DNA of 64,000 bases from Enterococcus silesiacus (GTDB lineage Bacteria > Bacillota > Bacilli > Lactobacillales > Enterococcaceae), in NCBI GenBank assembly GCA_001465115.1, contig CP013614.1, positions 3,100,001-3,164,000 of the forward strand, in the 5' to 3' direction. The notes under the pieces are model-generated. The model made no database searches. It saw only the letters and a list, made by a program, of their open reading frames with translations, and was not told the DNA's origin. Shown one piece after another: positions 8,152 through 16,905 of the stretch. The translations under genes were made by a program, and so were the position numbers. Numbering within the stretch: the first letter of the stretch is position 1; every line of letters starts with the position of its first letter.

Positions 8152-8943
8152 ATGCATTTAGCGGCGTATCAAATTATTCTTATTACGGTTTATGCTTTTA
8201 TTGCGATTAATGATTCACTTATTTCAAATACATTGACACAGCCGGCGATCGCTGGAATGATCTCAGGAATGATCATGGGCGATCTCAAAACAGGATTGAT
8301 GGTCGGAGGAACGTTGCAGCTTATGCGTTTGGGGATTGCAGCATTCGGTGGTGCTTCTGTTCCAGATTACTTTACGGGTGCAGTGTTAGGAACGGCTTTT
8401 GCGGTGATTTCTGGAAAAGGTGCAGAATACGGGATCGGTTTAGCTGTCCCAGTATCTTTATTGATGCTTCAATTAGACGTTGTCGCTCGGTTTTGTAATG
8501 TGTTTCTTTTACACCGTGTCGATAAAGCAATCGATAATATGCAGATTAAACGGATTCCTCGTTTAGTTCTTTCAGGTTCATTTTTATGGGGCCTATCTCG
8601 TGCTATCCCGATTTTATTGATGTTGCTAGTCGGAGATGTTGCGGTTACAACGATAACTGAAAATACGCCAGAATGGTTAATGACTGGTTTAAAAACAGCG
8701 GGCGGTGTTTTACCAGTTGTCGGGGTAGCGATTTTACTACGTTACTTGCCGACTAAACAATATATCCCCTATTTACTTTTAGGCTTTTTCTTAGCCGCTT
8801 ATCTACAAGTGCCAATGTTGGGTGTTTCGATCATTGGGATGGTTGCAGCAATGTTAGTGTTTAAACGAGATAGTGAGAAATCAGTCACTCAAACAGTTTC
8901 TGGTACAAGCAACTTTGAAGGAGGATTTGATGGGGATGAGTAA
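8152..8943 (+). CDS. PTS EIIC, mannose/sorbose family
   Basis: 263 residues, hydrophobic throughout with about 7-8 membrane segments. This is the sugar-conducting EIIC of the AgaC/SorA/ManY family (PAIAGMISGMIMGDLKTGLMVGGTLQLMRLGIAAFGGASVPD split over residues 25-65). It forms the membrane channel with EIID. The start ATG follows TAGGAGGAAAATTC. The end overlaps the EIID start by 14 bp. Its context between EIIAB, EIID and the keto-deoxygluconate genes marks it as the transporter for lyase-derived disaccharides. Confidence 0.9.
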   Translation: MHLAAYQIILITVYAFIAINDSLISNTLTQPAIAGMISGMIMGDLKTGLMVGGTLQLMRLGIAAFGGASVPDYFTGAVLGTAFAVISGKGAEYGIGLAVPVSLLMLQLDVVARFCNVFLLHRVDKAIDNMQIKRIPRLVLSGSFLWGLSRAIPILLMLLVGDVAVTTITENTPEWLMTGLKTAGGVLPVVGVAILLRYLPTKQYIPYLLLGFFLAAYLQVPMLGVSIIGMVAAMLVFKRDSEKSVTQTVSGTSNFEGGFDGDE

Positions 8944-9736
8944 TCAAAAACTAACAAAACAAGAATTAAATGCAATTAGCTGGCGTTATATTGTAGGTAG
9001 TCAATTGAATTGGAACTACGAACGTATGATGAGTTCAGGTTATTTATATGGTATTTTACCTGTATTAAAAAAATTCTATGGACATGATGAAAAACAATTT
9101 CAAGATATGATGCGCACGCACAATCAATTTTTTAATACCAATGCTATTTTTGGAAACTTGATCATGGGGATCGATGTTGCGATTGAAGAACAAGACGGTT
9201 ACAAAGCTAAAGACACGATCGTAGCGTTAAAAACAGCGTTGATGGGTTCACTAGCTGGTGTTGGCGATTCATTATTCCATGTGATTTGGGGAACGATTTT
9301 TGGCTCAGTTGCTGGAACACTTGCACAAAATGGTTCCGTTGTAGGCTGTGTGATTTGGATCGTAGCCAATATCGCTTTGTTGTTTGGGCGGGCGGCGTTA
9401 TTGCCACTTGGGTACAAACAAGGGGTCAAATTAGTGACAACTTTAAAAGATAAATTATCAGCATTTACGAATGCAGCGACAGTTTTAGGAGTGACTGTGA
9501 TAGGTGCGTTGATTCCTTCTGTGATCAAAGCCACAGTGCCGTTTGTATATAAAAAAGATGGTGTTGAATTAGTCATTCAAGATACATTAGATGCAATTTT
9601 ACCTTCGTTGGTCCCGATTCTTTTAGTGCTTTTGACGTATTGGATGTTAGGGCAAAAAAAATTAAACTCCACACGAGTGATTTGGATCATTTTGATTCTT
9701 TCAATTGCGTTAAGTGCGTTTGGAATTTTAGGATAA
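8930..9736 (+). CDS. PTS EIID, mannose/sorbose family
   Basis: 268 residues. EIID of the mannose-family PTS, with the N-terminal cytosolic stretch (TKQELNAISWRYIVGSQLNWNYERM) and the conserved GVGDSLFHVIWGTI, followed by C-terminal membrane segments. The start ATG at 8930 lies five bases after AAGGAGG and overlaps the EIIC end, so translation is coupled. Longer in-frame readings from 8873 would lie within EIIC and lack a ribosome binding site. With EIIC it forms the transport pore. Confidence 0.9.
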   Translation: MGMSNQKLTKQELNAISWRYIVGSQLNWNYERMMSSGYLYGILPVLKKFYGHDEKQFQDMMRTHNQFFNTNAIFGNLIMGIDVAIEEQDGYKAKDTIVALKTALMGSLAGVGDSLFHVIWGTIFGSVAGTLAQNGSVVGCVIWIVANIALLFGRAALLPLGYKQGVKLVTTLKDKLSAFTNAATVLGVTVIGALIPSVIKATVPFVYKKDGVELVIQDTLDAILPSLVPILLVLLTYWMLGQKKLNSTRVIWIILILSIALSAFGILG

Positions 9737-9760
9737 TAAAACGAAGGAATAGGTGATTAG

Positions 9761-10405
9761 ATGAAACGAGTCGAAATCTTATCTCGTTTAGAGAAAACAG
9801 GCGTGGTTGCGGTTGTGCGCGGTGCGACGAAAGAAGAAGCTTTAAAAGCTAGTCACGCGATCATTGAAGGTGGCATGACAGGGATTGAATTGACCTTCAC
9901 TGTGCCGCAAGCTGATGAAGTGATCAAGGAATTAGTGGCAGTTTACAGTGATCGTTTGGACATTGTGATTGGTGCAGGTACTGTGTTAGATGCGGTAACA
10001 GCTCGACTAGCGATTATGGCAGGAGCAGAATATGTCGTTAGCCCAAGCTTTAATCGGGAAACAGCGGAACTTTGTAATTTGTACCAAGTTCCATATTTAC
10101 CAGGCTGTATGACGATTACTGAAGTGCAAGAAGCGTTGAAAAGCGGAGCGGATATCGTGAAATTATTTCCAGGAAGCGTGTATGGACCAAGTATCATCTC
10201 TGCCTTTATGGCACCGATGCCACAAGTGAGCATTATGCCGACAGGCGGTGTCAATTTAGACAATATGGCCGATTGGTTTAAGGCTGGAGCAGTAACGGTT
10301 GGCGTTGGTGGCGATTTATTAGCGCCAGTGGCCATCGGAGATTTTCAAAAAGTGACAGAAACAGCCCGTCACTATGCAGCAAAATTAAAAGAAATTAAGG
10401 GATGA
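9761..10405 (+). CDS. kdgA: KDPG/KHG aldolase
   Basis: 214 residues, a class I aldolase that cleaves 2-keto-3-deoxy-6-phosphogluconate to pyruvate and glyceraldehyde-3-phosphate, the last step of uronate breakdown here. Landmarks are GIELTFT (Glu43), GAGTVLD, and DIVKLFPGS with the Schiff-base Lys134. Length fits the family (about 205-215). It is four bases from the kinase that makes its substrate, within the PTS-kdg-kdu operon. Confidence 0.93.
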   Translation: MKRVEILSRLEKTGVVAVVRGATKEEALKASHAIIEGGMTGIELTFTVPQADEVIKELVAVYSDRLDIVIGAGTVLDAVTARLAIMAGAEYVVSPSFNRETAELCNLYQVPYLPGCMTITEVQEALKSGADIVKLFPGSVYGPSIISAFMAPMPQVSIMPTGGVNLDNMADWFKAGAVTVGVGGDLLAPVAIGDFQKVTETARHYAAKLKEIKG

Positions 10406-10409
10406 GCAA

Positions 10410-11417
10410 ATGGGGAAAGTGGTGACTTTAGGTGAAATCATGCTGCGCTTTTCAACGCAGGCGGGAAATCGTTTCGTTCAAAGCGACTCTTTACAGGCTC
10501 ATTATGGCGGCGGTGAGGCCAATGTTGGGATTTCTTTGGCGAATTACGGACATGAAGTTGTTTTTGCGAGTAAAGTACCAGATACGACTTTAGGTGAAGC
10601 GGTCCGTCAACATTTATGGAAGTATCATGTGGATACGCGTTATCTGCTTGCAGGCGGCAAGCGCTTAGGTACTTATTATCTGGAAACAGGGATCGGTGAA
10701 CGGTCAGCATCAGTTATTTATGACCGAGCAGGTTCTAGTTTTGCTGAAATGGAAGGACTTGAATGGGATTTAGCTACTTTATTTAATGATGTGGATATTT
10801 TTCATATCTCAGGAATTACGCCAGCGCTATCAAAGTCTTGGCAGACAATGACTCTTGAACTAATCAAGCAAGCTCGAAAATTTGGCTGTAAAGTTAGTTT
10901 TGATATCAATTATCGTAGTAAATTGTGGAGTCAAAAAGAAGCAGGACAAACCATCCGGCAACTGTTGCCATATGTCGATTATTGTTCAGCTGGAAAATTA
11001 GATGCAGTTAATTTATTGGGAATTGCAAATGAGCCAGATGATGAAGAGCATGAAGTAGCTTTTTATTATGAAAAAATGCAAAAACTGTTTCCCAATATCC
11101 AACTATTTTATTCAACGAAACGAACAGTCCATTCAGCCAGTGCCAACCAATTGATTGGGACACTTTGGCACAATCAACAGTATTACGAATCAGCAATCCA
11201 TGAAATCGATCCGATCGTAGACCGAGTGGGAGCAGGCGATGCTTTTGCTGGCGGGATCTTGCACGGAATGCTAGAAAAAATGCAGCCTCAAGCAATCGTC
11301 GATTTTGCTACGGCAGCAGCGGCATTGAAGCATACAGTTTATGGAGATTGTAATCAATTCAGTAAAGAAGAAGTCGCTGACTTTTTAACATGCGGCTCAG
11401 GAAAAATAATGCGATAG
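10410..11417 (+). CDS. kdgK: 2-keto-3-deoxygluconate kinase (PfkB family)
   Basis: 335 residues of the PfkB/ribokinase family. The N-terminal glycine motif YGGGEANVGISLANYG (residues 30-45) and the C-terminal signature DRVGAGDAFAGGIL, with the catalytic Asp in GAGD, are clear. It phosphorylates 2-keto-3-deoxygluconate at O6 for the aldolase just upstream. The substrate is assigned from context; PfkB kinases cannot be separated by motif alone. Confidence 0.88.
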   Translation: MGKVVTLGEIMLRFSTQAGNRFVQSDSLQAHYGGGEANVGISLANYGHEVVFASKVPDTTLGEAVRQHLWKYHVDTRYLLAGGKRLGTYYLETGIGERSASVIYDRAGSSFAEMEGLEWDLATLFNDVDIFHISGITPALSKSWQTMTLELIKQARKFGCKVSFDINYRSKLWSQKEAGQTIRQLLPYVDYCSAGKLDAVNLLGIANEPDDEEHEVAFYYEKMQKLFPNIQLFYSTKRTVHSASANQLIGTLWHNQQYYESAIHEIDPIVDRVGAGDAFAGGILHGMLEKMQPQAIVDFATAAAALKHTVYGDCNQFSKEEVADFLTCGSGKIMR

Positions 11418-11430
11418 AGGAGTATGAATC

Positions 11431-12273
11431 ATGCAAAATATGGATAATAGATACACACATAGCCCGGAGGATATCCGTCACTATTCAACAGAAGAATTAC
11501 GTAGAGAGTTTTTAGTCGAAAAAGTGTTTACACCAGGTGAAATCAGTTTGACCTATACTCATAATGACCGGATGATCTTTGGCGGTGTAACACCGACAAC
11601 AGAACCATTAGAAATTGTATTAACAAAAGAATTAGGTGTGGATTATTTCTTGGAGCGCAGAGAACTCGGTGTAATCAATATCGGCGGTCCAGGCTCGATC
11701 ACAATTGATGGTCAAACAGAATCTATGAAAAAACAAGATGGCTATTATATCGGAAAAGAAACCAAACAAGTAGTTTTTCAGTCAGATGATCCAAAAAATC
11801 CAGCTAAATTCTATGTCAATAGCGTGCCTGCACATCATAAATACCCGAATGTGAAAATCAGTATCGACCAAATCAAACCGATGGAAACGGGCGAAGCATT
11901 ATCACTAAATAAACGCAGAATCTATCAATATATTCATCCAAATGTTTGTGAAAGCTGCCAGCTACAAATGGGATATACAGTTTTAGAACCGGGAAGCTCA
12001 TGGAATACGATGCCGTGTCATACTCATGAACGTCGCATGGAAGCCTATCTTTATTTTGACTATGCAAGCGAAGATACTCGTGTATTCCATATGATGGGCA
12101 AACCCGATGAAACCAAGCATTTAGTTGTCGCTAATGAACAAGCAATCATTTCACCTAGCTGGTCGATCCACTCAGGTGTGGGAACAGGCGATTATACCTT
12201 TATCTGGTCAATGTGCGGCGAAAATATTACCTATACGGACATGGATATGGTGCCGATGGATCAACTAAAATAG
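11431..12273 (+). CDS. kduI: 5-keto-4-deoxyuronate isomerase
   Basis: 280 residues of the cupin-type KduI family. It converts 4-deoxy-L-threo-5-hexosulose uronate, the open form of the sugar released by the GH88 hydrolase, to 3-deoxy-D-glycero-2,5-hexodiulosonate. The metal ligands are visible: CHTHERRMEAY gives His197, His199 and Glu204, and SIHSG gives His247, matching the E. coli spacing. In streptococcal hyaluronate loci the same step is assigned to DhuI, a different (RpiB-like) family, so the presence of true KduI is worth noting. A second possible start at 11440 would remove three residues. Confidence 0.93.
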   Translation: MQNMDNRYTHSPEDIRHYSTEELRREFLVEKVFTPGEISLTYTHNDRMIFGGVTPTTEPLEIVLTKELGVDYFLERRELGVINIGGPGSITIDGQTESMKKQDGYYIGKETKQVVFQSDDPKNPAKFYVNSVPAHHKYPNVKISIDQIKPMETGEALSLNKRRIYQYIHPNVCESCQLQMGYTVLEPGSSWNTMPCHTHERRMEAYLYFDYASEDTRVFHMMGKPDETKHLVVANEQAIISPSWSIHSGVGTGDYTFIWSMCGENITYTDMDMVPMDQLK

Positions 12274-12288
12274 AAAAGAGGTAGGAAA

Positions 12289-13092
12289 ATGGATTTCAAT
12301 ATGGACATGTTTCGTTTAGATGGAAAAGTAGCGTTGGTTACAGGAGCCGTTCATGGGATCGGCTTAGAGATTGCGAAATCATTAGCTACTGCAGGAGCAA
12401 CGATTGTTTTTAATAACTTATCTCAAGAATCTGTCGATAAAGGACTTGCCATTTACCAAGAAGCTGGCATTGAGGCGCGAGGCTATGCTTGTGATGTAAC
12501 CGATGAAGAAGCAGTTCAAGCAACGGTCAAGCAAATCAAAGAAGAGGTTGGTTCAATCGATATTTTAGTGAATAATGCAGGAATCATCAAACGCATTCCA
12601 ATGATCGAAATGTCGGCAGCTGAATTTAGACAAGTGGTAGACGTAGATTTGAATGCACCATTTATCATGGCTAAAGCAGTTATTCCAGATATGATTGAAA
12701 AAGGCGGCGGCAAAATCATCAATATCTGCTCAATGATGAGTGAGTTAGGTAGAGAAACGGTGAGTGCCTATGCAGCGGCTAAAGGTGGGCTTAAGATGCT
12801 GACGAAAAATATTGCTGCTGAGTATGGTCAATATAATATTCAGTGCAATGGTATTGGACCAGGTTACATTGCTACACCACAAACAGCACCGCTAAGAGAA
12901 AAACAAGACAATGGTGAACGTCATCCTTTTGATCAATTTATCGTAGGAAGAACACCAGCAGCGCGTTGGGGAGAACCAGTCGATCTAAGTGGTCCAGCAG
13001 TCTTTTTAGCGTCAAGTGCTTCAGATTTTGTGAATGGTCATATTTTATATGTAGATGGTGGCATTTTAGCTTACATTGGCAAACAACCATAA
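12289..13092 (+). CDS. kduD: 2-keto-3-deoxygluconate-forming dehydrogenase (KduD-type SDR)
   Basis: 267-residue classical short-chain dehydrogenase. It has the nucleotide-binding TGAVHGIG (residues 19-26), NNAG, the catalytic SAYAAAKGG Tyr-Lys pair and the late VFLASSASDFVNGHILYVDGG. In context it reduces the KduI product to 2-keto-3-deoxygluconate with NADH. Similar proteins are annotated gluconate 5-dehydrogenase; the kduI neighbour 15 bases upstream favours KduD. The promoter of the lyase gene overlaps its last codons. Confidence 0.9.
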   Translation: MDFNMDMFRLDGKVALVTGAVHGIGLEIAKSLATAGATIVFNNLSQESVDKGLAIYQEAGIEARGYACDVTDEEAVQATVKQIKEEVGSIDILVNNAGIIKRIPMIEMSAAEFRQVVDVDLNAPFIMAKAVIPDMIEKGGGKIINICSMMSELGRETVSAYAAAKGGLKMLTKNIAAEYGQYNIQCNGIGPGYIATPQTAPLREKQDNGERHPFDQFIVGRTPAARWGEPVDLSGPAVFLASSASDFVNGHILYVDGGILAYIGKQP

Positions 13093-13104
13093 GCAGTTTA
13101 TAAT
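13076..13104 (+). promoter_or_regulatory. Own promoter of the polysaccharide lyase gene
   Basis: TTGGCA (13076-13081), 17 bp, TATAAT (13099-13104): a near-consensus sigma-A promoter overlapping the kduD stop. It lets the secreted lyase be made independently of the PTS operon. Confidence 0.65.
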
Positions 13105-13114
13105 AATAGTAGAA

Positions 13115-13154
13115 CGAGCAACCCATAGTCGTAAGGTCGTATTATGGGTGCTCG
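13115..13154 (+). other. Leader hairpin before the lyase gene
   Basis: CGAGC(A)ACCCATA (13115-13127) pairs with TATGGGTGCTCG (13143-13154) with one bulged A. No T-run follows, so it is not a standard terminator. It lies in the predicted 5' leader and may stabilise the mRNA or act as a processing site for the upstream transcript. Confidence 0.55.
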
Positions 13155-13167
13155 ATTATGAATCGAA

Positions 13168-13182
13168 ATGAAAGCGGTTGCT
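13168..13182. promoter_or_regulatory. cre site (CcpA operator) in the lyase leader
   Basis: ATGAAAGCGGTTGCT fits every position of the Gram-positive cre consensus WTGNAANCGNWNNCW. It lies about 64 bp downstream of the -10, a position expected to act as a transcription roadblock in glucose. Confidence 0.65.
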
Positions 13183-13211
13183 TTTTTAACTTGAAAGATG
13201 GAGGGAACAAA

Positions 13212-16200
13212 ATGATGAATGTGCACAAAAAAATGCTGTATTTGATGGGCTGTTCGCTTTTAATTGGCAGTTTTTCTTATGGATTGAGTGGTGAGAGTTT
13301 TGCTGAAGAGGTAACAGAAATAACCCAAGCGGATACGGTTATTTACGAATCAGATTTTACGCAACAACTTGGTGAGTGGCAAGATGTGGTCGGAAAAACT
13401 GACAAAACGATTGGCAGCAATGGTCTGACGATTGGAAATACCAAACAAGGAACGAATCTAGAATCTGTTTCGCTAAATAAAAATGCAGGGGTGAAAAGTG
13501 CAGGTGATTTGGAATATACGTTTTTATATGAAGGACAAACTAACTTCGGATTAGTATTTCGTGGTGATTTGCAAGATTCAAAAAAATGGCAATCCTTCGC
13601 ATATACTCGTGATGGACAATGGCAACTGGGGCAGCCTGGTGGAAAGTGGATCACGAATATCACAGGAGCAAAATTAATTTCAGGTCAGCGTTACAAATTG
13701 ATGATTCGTTATGAAGGAAAAAGTATCAAAGCTTTTCTAAATGATCAACTTCTGTATGAAAACAATGAAGTGGTTTATCCGAATACTTCAGCAATGATCG
13801 ATGGTGATTGGGAAGGGTATGTAGGGATTCGTCTTTTTGGGAATCTGTCAAAACTGAATGTCCTTTCAATGCGTAGCGGCATAGTTGGAAGTATTACTGT
13901 TGAGGATAATGCAAGCGATTATGCAAAACTAAAAGAGAAATGGAAGAATCAATTGGTTTCTGACCAGTATGATGAAACGAATACAACCGTTGTGAGCTAC
14001 GTAAATAAACTGTCAGAAGAAGCCGAGCAATTATATCAAACATTGAATAAAGAACCAAACAGAACCTATCTCTGGTCGATTGAACAAGGCAACACTGCAT
14101 CGGCTGATTTGACCACGCAATTTACGAAATTACAGAAATTAGCGTTAGCATACGGAACGAAAGGTAGTGCATTGTATCATGAGCCACAGATAGCTGCCGC
14201 AATCAATGATGGATTGGATTTCATGGTGACGAAAAAAGGCTATGATGGGAAAAAGTACCACGGTAATTGGTGGGATTGGCAGATCGGTGTGCCACAAAAA
14301 TTTATCAGTATTTTAATGATTCTTGGAGATGAAATACCACAGGCTAAACAGCAACAATACACGGATGCGATGAGTGGTTATGTCCCTGATCCATTTAAAC
14401 AGCTGTATACCAAAGCGCAAGGAACATTTGTGGATTTAGCATTTATTCCCAATTTTGTGACGTCTGGAGCTAATCGAACAGATTTAGCTCAAACCGTTTT
14501 AGCGTTAGGGATTTTACAAGGAAATGATGGGAAAATCAGCCAAGCTTCAAGTAGTATTGTTGATGTGTTTAAATTAGTGACAAAAGGCGATGGCTTTTAT
14601 CAAGATGGCTCGTTTATTCAGCATAACAATATTCCCTACACAGGTTCATATGGAAACGTACTGATGAAAGGCGTGGGGCAAATTTTAGCTATCACTAAAG
14701 ACTCTAAATTTGAAATGGAACCAGAAATCGTCCGATCATTCGTTGAAAATGTAGACCGAGCCTTTATTCCATTGATCTATCAAGGCGAAATGTTACCTAT
14801 CGTCAATGGTCGCTCGATCTCAAGAGCGCCAGCTAAAACCAAAGTCGGTTATGGCTCTACAACGCTTTACAATTTATTGATCGTCTCAAAATTTGCACCA
14901 ACAGAATACCAAACGAAATTTAAAGAAGCGGCAAAATATTGGATGAAAGAAAATCCAACGTATTATTTAACGAATGCAAGAGATTATAACGATTTGCAAA
15001 TGACGATGTCTGTATTGGATGATTCGTCAATTATTGGAGATACATTGCCGTTTGTTGGCGCAAAATTGTATGCGTCAATGGACCGTTTCGTTCAAAGAAC
15101 GCCCAATTATATGGTGAGCTTAGGCTTATATTCTAGCAGGATCTCTTCATTTGAAGCGGGTAATAAAGAGAATAAACGCGGTTGGCATACAGCTGATGGT
15201 ATGCTGTATTTATATAATGATGACGAAGTACAATTTAATTCAGCCTATTGGCCGACAGTCGACCCATATCGATTACCTGGCACAACAGTCGATACTGTTC
15301 CTTTGAAAGATGAAGTATCAGCCTTTACAACCGTTACTTCAAAAGAAAAATGGGTTGGTGGTGTAGCATTAGAGGATCAAGCGGTTATAGGAATGGCGTT
15401 GAACAAAGTTGGGACAAAAAATAATGGCACTGTGTTACCAATGAACCTACAAGGGAAAAAATCATGGTTTATGGTAGATGGACAAATTGTAGCATTAGGT
15501 GCAGGTATTAAAGGGGATACAACTGCTTCAATTGAAACAATCGTAGATAATCGTCTATTAAATGATAAGTACAACTATGAAGTATTATCAAACAATGGTG
15601 TGATCCAACAAGCAAAAGAACGCAGTGCTAAAGAATGGCTACTCTTAAAGTCGGATCATCAAAATGCAAATATCGGGTACTATTTCCCAGAAAATACAAC
15701 AGTGGATGTGATCAGCGAAGTTCGTAAAGGAACCTATACGGAAATCAACGAAGCTTTTCCTAGTAATGATCAATACACTGGTAACTATCGCAAGTTTGTA
15801 CTAGATCACGGGAAAAATCCAACGAACGAGCAGTACGCATACGTAACATTGCCAGGAATTGATGAAACAGGATTAAAAACATATGCAGCGGAAAAACCAG
15901 TAACGATTTTAGCCAATTCTGCAGATGTCCAAGCTGTTGAATTGAAAAAAGCGAATTATCTAGGCGTAAATATCTGGAAAGACACGGGTGGTAGTGTTTC
16001 TGGCATCACTTCTAACAAGGCCGTTTCTTTGCTTAGAAAAACGAACGAAGGAAAGAAAACTTATGTATTAGCAGATCCAACTCAGTCAAATGTTGTGATG
16101 ACTGTTAAATTACCTAAGGATTTCAATCAGATTTTGACGATGAGTGACGGCATCACGTATGATGAAACCAGCGAAACATTTACCATTCATTTTGAAAATT

Positions 16201-16235
16201 CAGGTGGAAGTAGTAAACAAATCATTGTAGAATAA
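13212..16235 (+). CDS. Secreted polysaccharide lyase family 8 (hyaluronate/chondroitin lyase)
   Basis: 1007 residues with an N-terminal signal peptide (about 1-32, MNVHKKMLYLMGCSLLIGSFSY then GESFAEE) and no LPxTG or membrane anchor, so it is secreted. Residues about 45-225 form a LamG/concanavalin-like sugar-binding domain (NFGLVFRGDLQDSKKW, YKLMIRYEGKSIKAFLNDQ). The alpha/alpha-toroid follows with the aromatic patch NWWDW (352-356) and the catalytic triad Asn421 (SGANR), His471 (FIQHN) and Tyr480 (TGSYG), spaced as in the pneumococcal hyaluronate lyase. C-terminal beta domains end at residue 1007. The start ATG 13212 follows GGAGGG; the ATG at 13158 lies before the cre site and has no ribosome binding site. 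Exact polymer preference cannot be read from sequence. Confidence 0.9.
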   Translation: MMNVHKKMLYLMGCSLLIGSFSYGLSGESFAEEVTEITQADTVIYESDFTQQLGEWQDVVGKTDKTIGSNGLTIGNTKQGTNLESVSLNKNAGVKSAGDLEYTFLYEGQTNFGLVFRGDLQDSKKWQSFAYTRDGQWQLGQPGGKWITNITGAKLISGQRYKLMIRYEGKSIKAFLNDQLLYENNEVVYPNTSAMIDGDWEGYVGIRLFGNLSKLNVLSMRSGIVGSITVEDNASDYAKLKEKWKNQLVSDQYDETNTTVVSYVNKLSEEAEQLYQTLNKEPNRTYLWSIEQGNTASADLTTQFTKLQKLALAYGTKGSALYHEPQIAAAINDGLDFMVTKKGYDGKKYHGNWWDWQIGVPQKFISILMILGDEIPQAKQQQYTDAMSGYVPDPFKQLYTKAQGTFVDLAFIPNFVTSGANRTDLAQTVLALGILQGNDGKISQASSSIVDVFKLVTKGDGFYQDGSFIQHNNIPYTGSYGNVLMKGVGQILAITKDSKFEMEPEIVRSFVENVDRAFIPLIYQGEMLPIVNGRSISRAPAKTKVGYGSTTLYNLLIVSKFAPTEYQTKFKEAAKYWMKENPTYYLTNARDYNDLQMTMSVLDDSSIIGDTLPFVGAKLYASMDRFVQRTPNYMVSLGLYSSRISSFEAGNKENKRGWHTADGMLYLYNDDEVQFNSAYWPTVDPYRLPGTTVDTVPLKDEVSAFTTVTSKEKWVGGVALEDQAVIGMALNKVGTKNNGTVLPMNLQGKKSWFMVDGQIVALGAGIKGDTTASIETIVDNRLLNDKYNYEVLSNNGVIQQAKERSAKEWLLLKSDHQNANIGYYFPENTTVDVISEVRKGTYTEINEAFPSNDQYTGNYRKFVLDHGKNPTNEQYAYVTLPGIDETGLKTYAAEKPVTILANSADVQAVELKKANYLGVNIWKDTGGSVSGITSNKAVSLLRKTNEGKKTYVLADPTQSNVVMTVKLPKDFNQILTMSDGITYDETSETFTIHFENSGGSSKQIIVE

Positions 16236-16238
16236 CGA

Positions 16239-16309
16239 AATAAAAATGATTTTCAGTGTATATCTTTGCCAGGCAAGAGGACAAGAAAACATTGGAAATC
16301 ATTTTTATT
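16239..16309 (+). terminator. Terminator after the lyase gene
   Basis: Perfect 14-bp arms AATAAAAATGATTT (16239-16252) and AAATCATTTTTATT (16296-16309) with a long apical part. It closes the glycosaminoglycan locus. Confidence 0.75.
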
Positions 16310-16340
16310 GAGTAGAATAAACCAAACTGAAACTTATCTA

Positions 16341-16369
16341 TTGACAATTCCAAGAAATCGCAGTAAGAT
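16341..16369 (+). promoter_or_regulatory. Promoter of the Rrf2 regulator
   Basis: TTGACA (16341-16346), 17 bp, TAAGAT (16364-16369): consensus -35 and good -10. Confidence 0.75.
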
Positions 16370-16370
16370 T

Positions 16371-16392
16371 TAAATGTAACTTAGAATGTTAC
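16371..16392. promoter_or_regulatory. Putative Rrf2 autoregulatory operator
   Basis: TAAATGTAAC followed by TTAGAATGTTAC. GTAAC (16376-16380) and GTTAC (16388-16392) form an inverted pair directly after the -10. AAATGTAAC recurs at 16861-16869 in front of the reductase gene. Confidence 0.5.
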
Positions 16393-16412
16393 TAAGAGTT
16401 GGAGTGATAGAC

Positions 16413-16835
16413 ATGGCCATGTCGACGAAATTAAGTGTAGCGATCCATATTCTCAGTTTGATCGAAATCGGTCCGCCCGATCGTGTCAATTCTGAATTGA
16501 TCGCAGCAAGTGTCAATACGAATCCAGTTGTCGTCAGACGATTGATGAGCAAGCTGAAAAAGGCTGGACTCATTCATACAAGCAGAGGCGCAACTCAAAC
16601 CTATTTGTTGAAAAAACCAGAAGATATTTCTCTTTATGATGTTTATGAAGCAGTCGAGTTAGATCATGAAGTATTCAATATTCATCAAAACCCTAATCCA
16701 AACTGTCTTGTTGGAGCGAATATCCAATCTGTTTTAGAAAAACAATATGTAAAAGTGCAGCAAAGTATGGAATCAGAATTAAAAGAAATTGCTTTATCTG
16801 ATGTGATCCATCAAATCAAGCAGCAAGAGACTTAA
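16413..16835 (+). CDS. Rrf2 family transcriptional regulator (YwnA-like)
   Basis: 140 residues from ATG 16413, eight bases after GGAG; an earlier in-frame ATG (16386) lies in the operator-like sequence. It shows the Rrf2 winged helix (STKLSVAIHILSLIEIG, NPVVVRRLMSKLKKAGLIHTSRG). Only one cysteine (NPNCLVG) is present, so it lacks the three-cysteine iron-sulfur cluster of IscR/NsrR and resembles the YwnA/YwgB group. In Bacillus ywnA lies next to ywnB, a relative of the gene that follows here. The shared AAATGTAAC motif suggests it represses itself and the reductase, with an unknown, perhaps electrophile or redox, signal. Confidence 0.85.
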   Translation: MAMSTKLSVAIHILSLIEIGPPDRVNSELIAASVNTNPVVVRRLMSKLKKAGLIHTSRGATQTYLLKKPEDISLYDVYEAVELDHEVFNIHQNPNPNCLVGANIQSVLEKQYVKVQQSMESELKEIALSDVIHQIKQQET

Positions 16836-16855
16836 ACATGTCTCTTCTCTTTTTA
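16825..16855 (+). terminator. Terminator after the Rrf2 gene
   Basis: AAGAGAC (16825-16831) and GTCTCTT (16840-16846) followed by CTCTTTTT. It includes the stop codon region, so the reductase likely has its own promoter. Confidence 0.65.
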
Positions 16856-16860
16856 AATGT

Positions 16861-16869
16861 AAATGTAAC
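16861..16869. promoter_or_regulatory. Second AAATGTAAC motif, putative Rrf2 operator
   Basis: AAATGTAAC lies 37 bases before the reductase start, matching the motif at 16372-16380 after the regulator's promoter. Confidence 0.45.
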
Positions 16870-16905
16870 AAAAAAAGTTTCATTATAAGAAAGGAAGAAT
16901 AAAAC

